From the NCBI GenBank assembly GCA_021841865.1, contig JAKCDM010000023.1, positions 1 to 35,209 of the forward strand: a stretch of 35,209 nt of DNA, written 5' to 3'. Below, one piece after another: positions 26,090 to 34,088 of the stretch (positions are counted from its first letter, which is position 1; every line of letters begins with the position of its first letter). This DNA comes from Pseudomonadota bacterium (lineage in GTDB: Bacteria; Pseudomonadota; Gammaproteobacteria; Burkholderiales; Burkholderiaceae_C). The notes beneath the pieces were generated by a model. That model was given only the letters and a program-made list of their open reading frames with translations, did not search any database and was not told the origin of the DNA. A program made the translations under genes and the position numbers.

Positions 26090-27434
26090 TGCGGACATCT
26101 CCAGTTTCTTCGACTTGCCAGGTTTGAATCGCGTTGTTGTGGTAGACCGAGCGGGTGCCGCGCACCTTGCGCAGCTGCTCGTAGGTGGGCTGCACATAGC
26201 CCGTCTCGTCCACCGCACGGCTTTGCAGGAAGGCGCCCTTGCCGTTCCACACCCAGGGGATGTTGAAGCGGGTCAGCGCCTTGTTCTGGATCGGGCCTTC
26301 CAGGCGCGCCGGGTGCCAGTTCACGCCGCCGTCGAAGGACACGTCCACGCGCTTGATTCGCCCGCGCCCCGACCACGCCAGGCCGGTGACGTTGTAGAGC
26401 CCCTTGTCGAGCAGCACCTGGCCGCCCGACGGCGACGTGATCACCGACTTGCACTCCATCAGCGAGGTGTACTGGCGCAGCTTGCCGTCTGGCATCAGGT
26501 CGACGTAGCCCAGCACCTCGTCCTTCGCACCGAAGGGCTCGGTACCCAGCTTGATGCGGCGCAGGTACTTGATGTTGGACACGCCCTCCACGCCGGGAAC
26601 CACCAGGCGCAGCGGATAGCCGTTTTCCGGGCGCAGCATCTCGCCGTTCTGGCCGTAGGCCACCAGCACCTCGCCCGACAGCACCAGCGACATCGGAATC
26701 GTGCGGGTCTCGTGCGAGCCGTCGGCGCCCTCGGCGAGAATGAAACGCACGCCCTTGAGGTTGGCGCCGCAGTCCTCGAGCAGCTTGATCAGCGGCACTC
26801 CGGTGAACTCGCTGCACGACACCATGCCGTGCGTGTATTGCACGGTGGGCACGGCCACGTTGCCCCATTCCATCGCCGAGTTGGCACCGCACTCGATGAA
26901 GTGAATGCGAGACACTGGCTGCATGCGCATGATGTCGCCCACCGAATACACCTTCGGGTTGGCGACCAGGCCGGGCTCACCCATGACCATCAGTCGATGC
27001 TGCGCCGGGTCGATCTCGTACCAGCCCTGGTGCGAGCGATTGAAATGCAGGCCCGACGGCGTGATGATGCCGAACATGCCCTGCAGCGGAGCGAAGGCCA
27101 CGTTCGCCTGGTTCACCGCCGACAGCCCGGGGCTGATGCGGCGCACGAGGTTGGCCTCGTACTTGGACGGCATGCCATACGGCGGCTCGTCGACCGGGCG
27201 CCCCAGCGTGGTGCCCCACTCGGGCTTGTTCAGGATCAGCTTCTCGTCCTCGGCCGAGGCGCTCCCGGCGTAGGCGTTGGCAGCACCGCCCGCCACCATC
27301 GCCGCGCTGGCGCCGACGAACGCGCGGCGCAGAAAATCGCGCCTGCCCGATTGCACCTGCTGGATCTGATCCGCGCTCAGGAAGTTCTCCGGCGCGGGAC
27401 GCAACCGGCCTAGCTTGTTGCTGTAGTCACTCAT
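26067..27434 (-). CDS. soxC: molybdopterin sulfur dehydrogenase SoxC
   Basis: A 455-residue periplasmic enzyme of the sulfite-oxidase family that removes six electrons from SoxY-bound sulfane sulfur. The Tat signal is GRRDFLRRAFVGASAAM (twin Arg at 31-32). The molybdenum-coordinating cysteine is C207 in GMVSCSEFTGVPL. IHFIECGANSAMEW and ENGYPLRLVVPGVEG are typical. The C-terminal dimerisation domain has VDVSFDGGVNWHPARL. The ATG at 27434 was chosen since 26 extra N-terminal residues of the open frame overlap soxR and look non-coding. The ribosome-binding signal is weak (GAGG touching the ATG), which may mean coupling with soxR, 28 bases upstream. Confidence 0.96.
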   Translation of the reverse strand: MSDYSNKLGRLRPAPENFLSADQIQQVQSGRRDFLRRAFVGASAAMVAGGAANAYAGSASAEDEKLILNKPEWGTTLGRPVDEPPYGMPSKYEANLVRRISPGLSAVNQANVAFAPLQGMFGIITPSGLHFNRSHQGWYEIDPAQHRLMVMGEPGLVANPKVYSVGDIMRMQPVSRIHFIECGANSAMEWGNVAVPTVQYTHGMVSCSEFTGVPLIKLLEDCGANLKGVRFILAEGADGSHETRTIPMSLVLSGEVLVAYGQNGEMLRPENGYPLRLVVPGVEGVSNIKYLRRIKLGTEPFGAKDEVLGYVDLMPDGKLRQYTSLMECKSVITSPSGGQVLLDKGLYNVTGLAWSGRGRIKRVDVSFDGGVNWHPARLEGPIQNKALTRFNIPWVWNGKGAFLQSRAVDETGYVQPTYEQLRKVRGTRSVYHNNAIQTWQVEETGDVRNVQLAHS

Positions 27435-27462
27435 CCTCGTACTCGCTGGTTGGCTGTTGGGA

Positions 27463-27852
27463 CTAGATGCGCCGGGCCAGGCGCTCCGATTGCGAAACCG
27501 AATCCGGGTCATCCAGTTCGATCGCGATCTGGGTGCACACGCTGCGGCACAGCTGGACCGCCTTCTCGCTTTGCACCCGGTAATAGATCTGGTTGCCCAC
27601 GCGGCGCTTGGCCACGATTCCGGCCTGGTACAGCACCTTCAGGTGCTGCGACACGTTGGGCTGCGTGGACTCCACCGCCTGCATGATGTCCCCCACGCTC
27701 TTCTCGTGGGTGCAGATCGCGTTCAGGATTCGCAGGCGCAACGGCGTGGCAAGCACGCCGAACAGTTCCGCCGCGGTGTCGAACACCCGCTCGGCGGCTT
27801 CCTCGTCGGAGGCATCGCCGAGCAGCTTGGGAGGTTGGGCCGTCGCGGACAT
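27463..27852 (-). CDS. soxR: ArsR/SmtB-type repressor, SoxR/SqrR/BigR-like sulfur sensor
   Basis: A 129-residue winged-helix repressor heading the sox operon. The helix-turn-helix region is SVGDIMQAVESTQPNVSQHL with wing KRRVGNQIYYRV. Three cysteines stand out: C47 in NAICTHEKSVG, and C102 and C106 in LCRSVC. In the SqrR/BigR subgroup a cysteine at each of these two places (early helix and last helix) senses persulfides, so C47 with C102 or C106 is a likely dithiol switch. Metal-site motifs of arsenic or zinc sensors (such as ELCVCDL) are absent. The ATG at 27852 is preferred to a GTG just before it. Palindromes upstream suggest autoregulation. It is unrelated to the superoxide sensor also called SoxR. 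Confidence 0.9.
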   Translation of the reverse strand: MSATAQPPKLLGDASDEEAAERVFDTAAELFGVLATPLRLRILNAICTHEKSVGDIMQAVESTQPNVSQHLKVLYQAGIVAKRRVGNQIYYRVQSEKAVQLCRSVCTQIAIELDDPDSVSQSERLARRI

Positions 27853-27870
27853 CACTGTTTAATAGAATCT

Positions 27871-27898
27871 GCTTATAAGCACGGACTTATGGATTGTA
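27871..27898 (-). promoter_or_regulatory. soxR-sox promoter with overlapping palindromic operator
   Basis: GCTTATAAGC (27871-27880) is a perfect 10-base palindrome. It overlaps a second inverted repeat, ATAAG-N6-CTTAT (27875-27890). Directly upstream on minus is TACAAT (27898-27893), a 5/6 -10 box. Transcription would start near 27886, inside the inverted repeat, which is an ideal place for a repressor. This A+T-rich island lies 19-46 bases before the soxR ATG. No clear -35 is seen. Confidence 0.55.
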
Positions 27899-27997
27899 GG
27901 CCTGTCGACGGACTCGTCCAGCCCCGACGCATAGTGCTTTCCCTAGTCCTTGCCTGGGAAGGGGGTGGGGCGCGGGATTGTTGCGCAAGCGCAAGTA

Positions 27998-28026
27998 CGC
28001 CGCGCGCCCCTGAGGGGCGCGCGGCG
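27998..28026 (-). terminator. perfect 13-bp GC hairpin after prpE
   Basis: CGCCGCGCGCCCC (27998-28010) and GGGGCGCGCGGCG (28014-28026) pair perfectly around TGA. It lies 43 bases after the prpE stop. No T-run follows, so termination would be Rho-assisted or the stem protects the 3' end. It separates the acuI-prpE unit from the sox operon on the same strand. Confidence 0.65.
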
Positions 28027-28069
28027 ATGGCTGCGGCTAGACAGGCGCGCTGGCAAACGCGCCGAAGGA

Positions 28070-29968
28070 TCAGCTTTGCTCGGACAGCGCCTTCCGGATC
28101 TGCTCCAGCGCGGCCGGATCTTCCAGCGTGGTCAGGTCGCCGGTCGGGCGCTGTTCGCACAGGGCCTGGATGGAGCGGCGCAGCAGCTTGCCCGAGCGGG
28201 TCTTGGGCAGCATGGACACGAACAGCACGCGCGCCGGACGCGCCACCGCGCCGAGCTGGGTCTGCACGGTCTGCATGATCTCGGCCTGCAACTGCTCGCG
28301 CCCCTGGGCCTCGGCGGTGCGCGACGCGTCCCGCGCCACCACGAAGGCCATCGCCTGCTGGCCCTTGACCTCGTCGGCCGCCCCCACCACGGCGACCTCG
28401 GCCACCGCCGGATGGCTGGAGATGCTCTCCTCGATCTCGCGCGTTCCGAGGCGATGCCCGGCGACGTTGATCACGTCGTCGGTGCGCCCGAGGATGGTCA
28501 CGTAGCCCTTCTCGTCGGCCACTCCCCAGTCGAAGGTCGAGTAGGCCTGGCGCGACGCGAAGTTCGACCAGTAGGTGTCGATGAAACGCTGGTCGTCGCC
28601 CCACACGGTCTGCATGCAGCCCGGCGGCAGCGGCCAGTCGATCGCCAGCACGCCCTTGTGCCCTGCCGGCACCGGCTCTCCGCTGACCTCGTCGAGCACG
28701 CTCACGCGGTACCCCGGCATCGCCACGCCCGGCGAGCCTGCCTTCGGAGCAAGCGCCTCGACGCCGGCGGCAATGCTCAGGATCGGCCACCCGGTTTCGG
28801 TCTGCCAGTAGTTGTCCACGACCGGCTTGCCGAGCATTTCGGAAATCCAGCTCGCGGTCGGTTCGTCCAGCGGCTCGCCGGCCAGGAACAGGCGCTCCAG
28901 CGACGACAGGTCGCGATCGCGCATGAACGACGGATCGAATTTCTTCAGCACCCGCACTGCGGTCGGAGACGAGAACATCACCTGCGCGCGGTGCCGCTCG
29001 GCAAGGCGCCAGAGAATGCCGGCATCCGGGCGAACCGGGGTGCCCTCGTAGAGCACCGTGGTCATGCCGTGGATCAGCGGCCCGTAGACAATGTAGCTGT
29101 GGCCCACGACCCAGCCGATGTCGCTGCTGCAGAAGTACGTGCCACCCGGACGGCCGCAGAAGATGTCGCGCATCGAAGTCGCCAGCGCGACGGCGTAGCC
29201 GCCGGTGTCACGTTGCACGCCCTTGGGGCGTCCGGTGGTTCCCGACGTGTACAGGATGTAGCTGGGATGCGTGGAATCCACCCACACGCAAGGCACCTGC
29301 GTATCCCCCACCGCCGCGCTCTCGGCCGCATGGTCCAGGTCGCGACCGGCGACCGGCTCGAAGGCATGCAGCCCGCGATCGACCATCAACACCTTTTCCG
29401 GCTTGTGCGCCGCACGCGCGATGGCCTCGTCGAGCAGCGGCTTGTACGGCACCACGCGCCCGGCGCGCGAGCCCGCATCGCTGCTGAGAATGAGCTTGGG
29501 AGTCGCGTCGTCGATGCGCGTGGCCAGGCTGACCGCGGCAAAGCCGCCGAACACCACCGAATGAATGGCGCCGATGCGCGCACAGGCCAGCATGCCGAAC
29601 ACGGCTTCCGGGATCATCGGCATGTAGATCAGCACGCGGTCGCCCTGCTGCACGCCGTGGCGCTGCAGGATCGCCGCCATGCGCTGCACCTCGCGGTGCA
29701 GTTCGGCGTAGGAATAGCTGCGGCTGCGCTCGACCTCGGTGGACTCCCAGACCAGCGCAGCCTGCTGCGCGCGCTCGGGCAGGTGGCGGTCGACCGCGTT
29801 GTGGCACAGGTTGGTGAGCCCGCCGCGAAACCACGCGGCGAAGGGCTTGCGGCTGGCGTCGAGCACCTGGTCGAAAGGCCTATGCCAGTCGATCAACGCA
29901 GCCTTCTCGGCCCAGAACTCCTGCGGCTGCTCCACCGAGCGCCGGTGATACTCGCGGTAACCGGTCAT
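28070..29968 (-). CDS. prpE: propionyl-CoA synthetase PrpE
   Basis: A 632-residue AMP-forming acyl-CoA synthetase that activates propionate to propionyl-CoA. The N terminus YREYHRRSVEQPQEFWAE with WFRGGLTNLCHNAVDRHL is closer to PrpE than to acetyl-CoA synthetase. The ATP-binding P-loop is TSGTTGRPKG at 241-250, followed by VQRDTGGYAVAL, a PrpE-style block. DNYWQTETGWP and the GRTDDVINVAGHRLG hinge are present. K594 in LPKTRSGKLLRR is the lysine that is acetylated to switch off this family. The ATG has a GGGAG ribosome-binding site. It follows acuI by 150 bases on the same strand. Activity with acetate as side substrate is likely. Confidence 0.92.
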   Translation of the reverse strand: MTGYREYHRRSVEQPQEFWAEKAALIDWHRPFDQVLDASRKPFAAWFRGGLTNLCHNAVDRHLPERAQQAALVWESTEVERSRSYSYAELHREVQRMAAILQRHGVQQGDRVLIYMPMIPEAVFGMLACARIGAIHSVVFGGFAAVSLATRIDDATPKLILSSDAGSRAGRVVPYKPLLDEAIARAAHKPEKVLMVDRGLHAFEPVAGRDLDHAAESAAVGDTQVPCVWVDSTHPSYILYTSGTTGRPKGVQRDTGGYAVALATSMRDIFCGRPGGTYFCSSDIGWVVGHSYIVYGPLIHGMTTVLYEGTPVRPDAGILWRLAERHRAQVMFSSPTAVRVLKKFDPSFMRDRDLSSLERLFLAGEPLDEPTASWISEMLGKPVVDNYWQTETGWPILSIAAGVEALAPKAGSPGVAMPGYRVSVLDEVSGEPVPAGHKGVLAIDWPLPPGCMQTVWGDDQRFIDTYWSNFASRQAYSTFDWGVADEKGYVTILGRTDDVINVAGHRLGTREIEESISSHPAVAEVAVVGAADEVKGQQAMAFVVARDASRTAEAQGREQLQAEIMQTVQTQLGAVARPARVLFVSMLPKTRSGKLLRRSIQALCEQRPTGDLTTLEDPAALEQIRKALSEQS

Positions 29969-30008
29969 GCTTGTCTCCCTGAGGTTCTTGTTGCGGCGCC
30001 TCGGCGCG

Positions 30009-30031
30009 CGGCCGGGCGTCTCGCCCGGCCG
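30009..30031 (-). terminator. 10-bp hairpin between acuI and prpE
   Basis: CGGCCGGGCG (30009-30018) pairs with CGCCCGGCCG (30022-30031) around TCT. It lies in the 150-base gap after the acuI stop, with no T-run. It may be a weak terminator or a processing site between the two genes. Confidence 0.5.
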
Positions 30032-30118
30032 ACTGCTCCGACCCTAGACACACCACCTGACACGACCCTGACCGCGGGCGCCGCAGCCGGCTGCGCGCCC
30101 CGGCACTCGCGCGCCGGA

Positions 30119-31096
<978 letters not shown>

Positions 31097-31238
31097 GATT
31101 CGTCTCCGTGAACAACTGGGAAGCCGGCCCGCGCGCGACGGCGCCCGGGCCTCGACACCAGCCTACAACACCCGCAGACTGCCGTCGGCAAGCCGGCCCG
31201 CACGCACGCCGCGGGCGCTGCCACGCCGGCGCCTCGGG

Positions 31239-31267
31239 TTGACGCCCGCTGCGGCCGCCGGCAAAAT
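31239..31267 (+). promoter_or_regulatory. sigma70 promoter for the NlpC/P60 gene, predicted leaderless
   Basis: TTGACG at 31239-31244 (5/6 match to the -35 box) is followed after exactly 17 bases by CAAAAT at 31262-31267 (4/6 match to -10). Transcription should start about seven bases after the -10, at 31273-31275, which is the A of the ATG at 31274. No Shine-Dalgarno sequence lies before that ATG, so the two observations agree on a leaderless mRNA. Confidence 0.6.
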
Positions 31268-31273
31268 CGCGCG

Positions 31274-32200
31274 ATGTCCCGAGCCCAGCCGTCTCCAGCC
31301 CCTGCATGCAGCGCGCCGCGGCGTGCGCTGGGCGCCGTGGCGCTGCTGGCGGCGGCCTGCATGTCGTCCGCCTGGGCGGCGCCGGGCGCCGACGACGCAG
31401 CCCGGCACGGCTCCGAGGCACGAACGGTCGTGCAGTCCGGCCAGCCCGCGCTCGGGGACGGCGCCGACCAGCGCCTGCGCCAGATCATCGCGCGCGCCCA
31501 GGCCGAGCCGCGGGCGCCGGCGACGGCGGTGTCCACGGCTCCCGACGGCGCGCCCACCACGGCGCCAGCGTGGTGGGGAGCGCCGAGAGTCGTGCACGAG
31601 GTCTCGTCGCGGGCCTCGGAGCTGGTGGTCAACGCGTTGAGCTTCCTGGGAGTTCGCTATCGCTACGGTGGCGACCACGCATCCAGCGGATTCGACTGCT
31701 CCGGCCTCGTGCGCCATGTGTACAAGGAAACCCTCGGCCTGGTGCTCCCGCACAACGCGGCCCAGCAAAGTCGTGAGGGCGAGAAGGTGGCCGAGAACGA
31801 ATTGCGCCCCGGCGACCTGGTGTTCTTCAACACCCTGCGCCGAGCGTTCTCGCATGTGGGCATCTACATCGGCAACGGGCAGTTCGTGCATGCGCCGCGC
31901 CCCGGCCAGCGCGTGCAGATCGACAGCCTCGACAGCCCGTACTGGGCACGCCGCTTCGACGGCGCGCGGCGCCTGATCACGCACGCCGCGGAGCCGTTGC
32001 TGCCGTCGGCGCAGGCCGCGTCGCCCGACATGCGCGAGCCCACGTCGGCCCAGCCCGAGCCCGCCGCGCAGCGCAGCGAGCGACCGATGGCCGCGCTGCC
32101 CATTTCCAACGCGGTTCCGGCGGGCGCCTCGCCGGCGACCACTGCACTGATGGCGGGGGCGCTGCTGCCCCGGGTGGCGCCCGAGAGCAGCAGGCCCTAG
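31274..32200 (+). CDS. NlpC/P60-family peptidoglycan endopeptidase, secreted
   Basis: A 308-residue cell-wall hydrolase predicted to cleave stem peptides (typically D-Glu-mDAP). The signal peptide covers MSRAQPSPAPAC to about SSAWA (35). A variable linker (36-110) leads to the NlpC/P60 domain: GVRYRYGGDHASSGFDCSGL with C142, SHVGIYIG with H194 and FVHAPRPG with H206, a complete Cys-His-His triad. The last 90 residues are Ala/Pro/Ser-rich and look disordered. The stop codon lies in the first unit of a 13-base tandem repeat. It diverges from acuI and converges on the pyruvate dehydrogenase E3 gene. Substrate specificity cannot be read from the sequence. Confidence 0.93.
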   Translation: MSRAQPSPAPACSAPRRALGAVALLAAACMSSAWAAPGADDAARHGSEARTVVQSGQPALGDGADQRLRQIIARAQAEPRAPATAVSTAPDGAPTTAPAWWGAPRVVHEVSSRASELVVNALSFLGVRYRYGGDHASSGFDCSGLVRHVYKETLGLVLPHNAAQQSREGEKVAENELRPGDLVFFNTLRRAFSHVGIYIGNGQFVHAPRPGQRVQIDSLDSPYWARRFDGARRLITHAAEPLLPSAQAASPDMREPTSAQPEPAAQRSERPMAALPISNAVPAGASPATTALMAGALLPRVAPESSRP

Positions 32201-32250
32201 TAGCAGGCCCTAGTAGCAGGCCCTAGTAGCAGGCCCTAGTAGCAGGCCCT
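32189..32250. repeat. 13-base tandem repeat at the 3' end of the NlpC gene
   Basis: AGCAGGCCCTAGT occurs four times without a mismatch (32189, 32202, 32215, 32228), then as a 10-base partial copy (32241-32250), followed by a degenerate ACAGGCCCTGGCA. The NlpC stop codon TAG (32198-32200) is in the first copy. The array fills the gap between two convergent genes. A single unit shows no inverted repeat of terminator quality. Polymerase slippage is the obvious origin. Confidence 0.9.
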
Positions 32251-32268
32251 GGCAACAGGCCCTGGCAG

Positions 32269-34068
32269 TCAACGCCGCGGCGGCGGCAGGTCCGTGCAGG
32301 ACCCCTCGGCAACCTCGGCGGCCATGCCGATCGACTCTCCCAGCGTGGGGTGCGGGTGGATGGTGCGCGCAATGTCCACCGCATCGGCGCCCATTTCCAC
32401 GGCCAGCGCGATCTCGCTGATCAGGTCGCCGGCATGGGTGCCCACGATTCCGCCACCGACGACGCGATGGGTCTGCGCATCGAACAGCAGCTTGGTGAAG
32501 CCCTCGTCGCGCCCATTGGCGATGGCCCGGCCCGACGCCGCCCACGGGAACACCGCCTTCTTGACCGCGATGCCCCTGGCACGCGCCTCGTCCTCGCCGA
32601 GGCCGACCCAGGCGATTTCCGGATCGGTATAGGCCACCGACGGAATCACGCGGGCGTCGAAGGCGCTGCGCGACAGCGAGGAGTCGCCGAGCAGTTCCCC
32701 GGCGCACACCTCGGCCGCGACGTGGGCCTCGTGCACCGCCTTGTGCGCCAGCATCGGCTGGCCCACGATATCGCCGATGGCATGGATATGCGGCACGTTG
32801 GTGCGCATCGCGGCGTCGACGCGGATGAACCCGCGCTCGTCCACGGCCACGCCGGCGTGCTCGGCGCCGATCCGCTTGCCGTTGGGGGTGCGGCCCACGG
32901 CCTGCAGCACCAGGTCGTAACGCTGGGGCTCGGCTGGCGCGCCCTCCCCGTCGAAGCGCACCCAGATGCCGTCGTCACGCGCCTGCGCGTCGACGGTGCG
33001 GGTCTTGAGCATGACGCGGTCGAAACGACGCGCGTTCATCTTCTGCCACACCTTGACCAGGTCGCGGTCGGCGCCGGGCATCAGACCGTCCTGCATCTCG
33101 ACCACGTCCAGGCGTGCGCCCAGGGTCGAGTACACCGTGCCCATTTCCAGACCGATGATGCCTCCGCCGACGATCAGCATGTTGCGCGGTTCGATATCCA
33201 GCGCCAGCGCCCCGGTGGAATCGACCACGCGCGGATCGTCGGGCAGGAAGGGCAGATGCACCGCCTGGCTGCCGGCGGCGATGATTGCACGCTTGAATCG
33301 AACGTGCTGCGACGACCCCGCCGGCTCGCGCCCCTCACCCTGCGTCAGGCGCACCTCGACATGGTGGGCGTCGACGAAGGTCGCATTGCCGCGCACCACG
33401 GTGACCTTGCGCGCCTTGGCCATGCCCGCCAGGCCGCCGGTGAGCTTGCCCACCACCTGGTCCTTGTGCTCGCGCAGGCGCTTGCGGTCGACCTTCGGCG
33501 CGGCGAACTCGATTCCGGCGGCCGCCAGGTGCGCCGCCTCGTCGATCACCGAGGCCACGTGCAGCAGGGCCTTGCTGGGAATGCAGCCGACGTTCAGGCA
33601 GACCCCGCCCAGCGTGGAATAGCGCTCCACCAGCACGACCTTCAGCCCGAGGTCGGCGGCGCGGAAGGCCGCCGAATAGCCGCCGGGGCCGGCGCCGAGC
33701 ACGAGCACGTCGCACTCGTGGTCCACGCTGCCGCCGTAGGCCCCCGCCGCGACCGGCGCCTGCGGCGCGGGCGCGGCGGCCGCAGCCGCCGGCTGGCTCG
33801 CCGCGGCAGGCGCGGCCTGCGCGGCACCTCCCTCGGCCTCCAGCTCCACCAGCGGCGTGCCCTCGCTGACCTTGTCCCCGAGCTTGACCAGCAGCGTCTT
33901 CACCACGCCGCCGGCGCTGCTCGGAATCTCCATGCTCGCCTTGTCGCTCTCCACCGTGATCAGCGACTGCTCGGCCTCGATCCGGTCCCCCGGCTTGACC
34001 AGCAGCTCGATCACCTCCACGTCCTTGAAGTCCCCGATGTCGGGAACCAGCACCTGCACTTGCGCCAT
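32269..34068 (-). CDS. lpdA: dihydrolipoyl dehydrogenase with N-terminal lipoyl domain, E3 of pyruvate dehydrogenase
   Basis: A 599-residue E3 carrying its own lipoyl domain, a known arrangement in betaproteobacterial pyruvate dehydrogenase. The lipoyl domain covers 1-78 with K43 in [11 protein letters not shown]. An Ala/Pro/Gln linker (about 80-112) follows, then the flavoprotein: [17 protein letters not shown], redox pair C157 and C162 in [28 protein letters not shown] and [10 protein letters not shown]. The ATG at 34068 has GGGGAG upstream. It follows E2 by 20 bases; E1 presumably lies beyond the right edge. Part of its linker DNA is identical over 31 bases to the E2 linker. A second E3 without a lipoyl domain (11510-12937) serves 2-oxoglutarate dehydrogenase. 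Confidence 0.96.
   Translation of the reverse strand: MAQVQVLVPDIGDFKDVEVIELLVKPGDRIEAEQSLITVESDKASMEIPSSAGGVVKTLLVKLGDKVSEGTPLVELEAEGGAAQAAPAAASQPAAAAAAPAPQAPVAAGAYGGSVDHECDVLVLGAGPGGYSAAFRAADLGLKVVLVERYSTLGGVCLNVGCIPSKALLHVASVIDEAAHLAAAGIEFAAPKVDRKRLREHKDQVVGKLTGGLAGMAKARKVTVVRGNATFVDAHHVEVRLTQGEGREPAGSSQHVRFKRAIIAAGSQAVHLPFLPDDPRVVDSTGALALDIEPRNMLIVGGGIIGLEMGTVYSTLGARLDVVEMQDGLMPGADRDLVKVWQKMNARRFDRVMLKTRTVDAQARDDGIWVRFDGEGAPAEPQRYDLVLQAVGRTPNGKRIGAEHAGVAVDERGFIRVDAAMRTNVPHIHAIGDIVGQPMLAHKAVHEAHVAAEVCAGELLGDSSLSRSAFDARVIPSVAYTDPEIAWVGLGEDEARARGIAVKKAVFPWAASGRAIANGRDEGFTKLLFDAQTHRVVGGGIVGTHAGDLISEIALAVEMGADAVDIARTIHPHPTLGESIGMAAEVAEGSCTDLPPPRR
33758..33788. repeat. 31-base direct repeat shared with the E2 linker (copy 1)
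   Basis: This stretch in the E3 linker is identical to 35179-35209 at the window's right edge, in the E2 linker. Both encode an alanine-rich run followed by PAPQA on the minus strand. The second copy runs to the edge, so the identity may be longer. Confidence 0.85.
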
Positions 34069-34088
34069 CTCGCGTGTCTCCCCAGGGT

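Noticed and set aside
26090-26218. Longer N terminus for soxD reaching further into soxC
   Set aside because: The extra residues precede the signal peptide and are Cys/Arg-rich out-of-frame soxC sequence. The ATG at 26089 has a correctly spaced GGAG.
32189-32250. CRISPR-like array
   Set aside because: The 13-base units are directly adjacent with no spacers; it is a simple tandem repeat.
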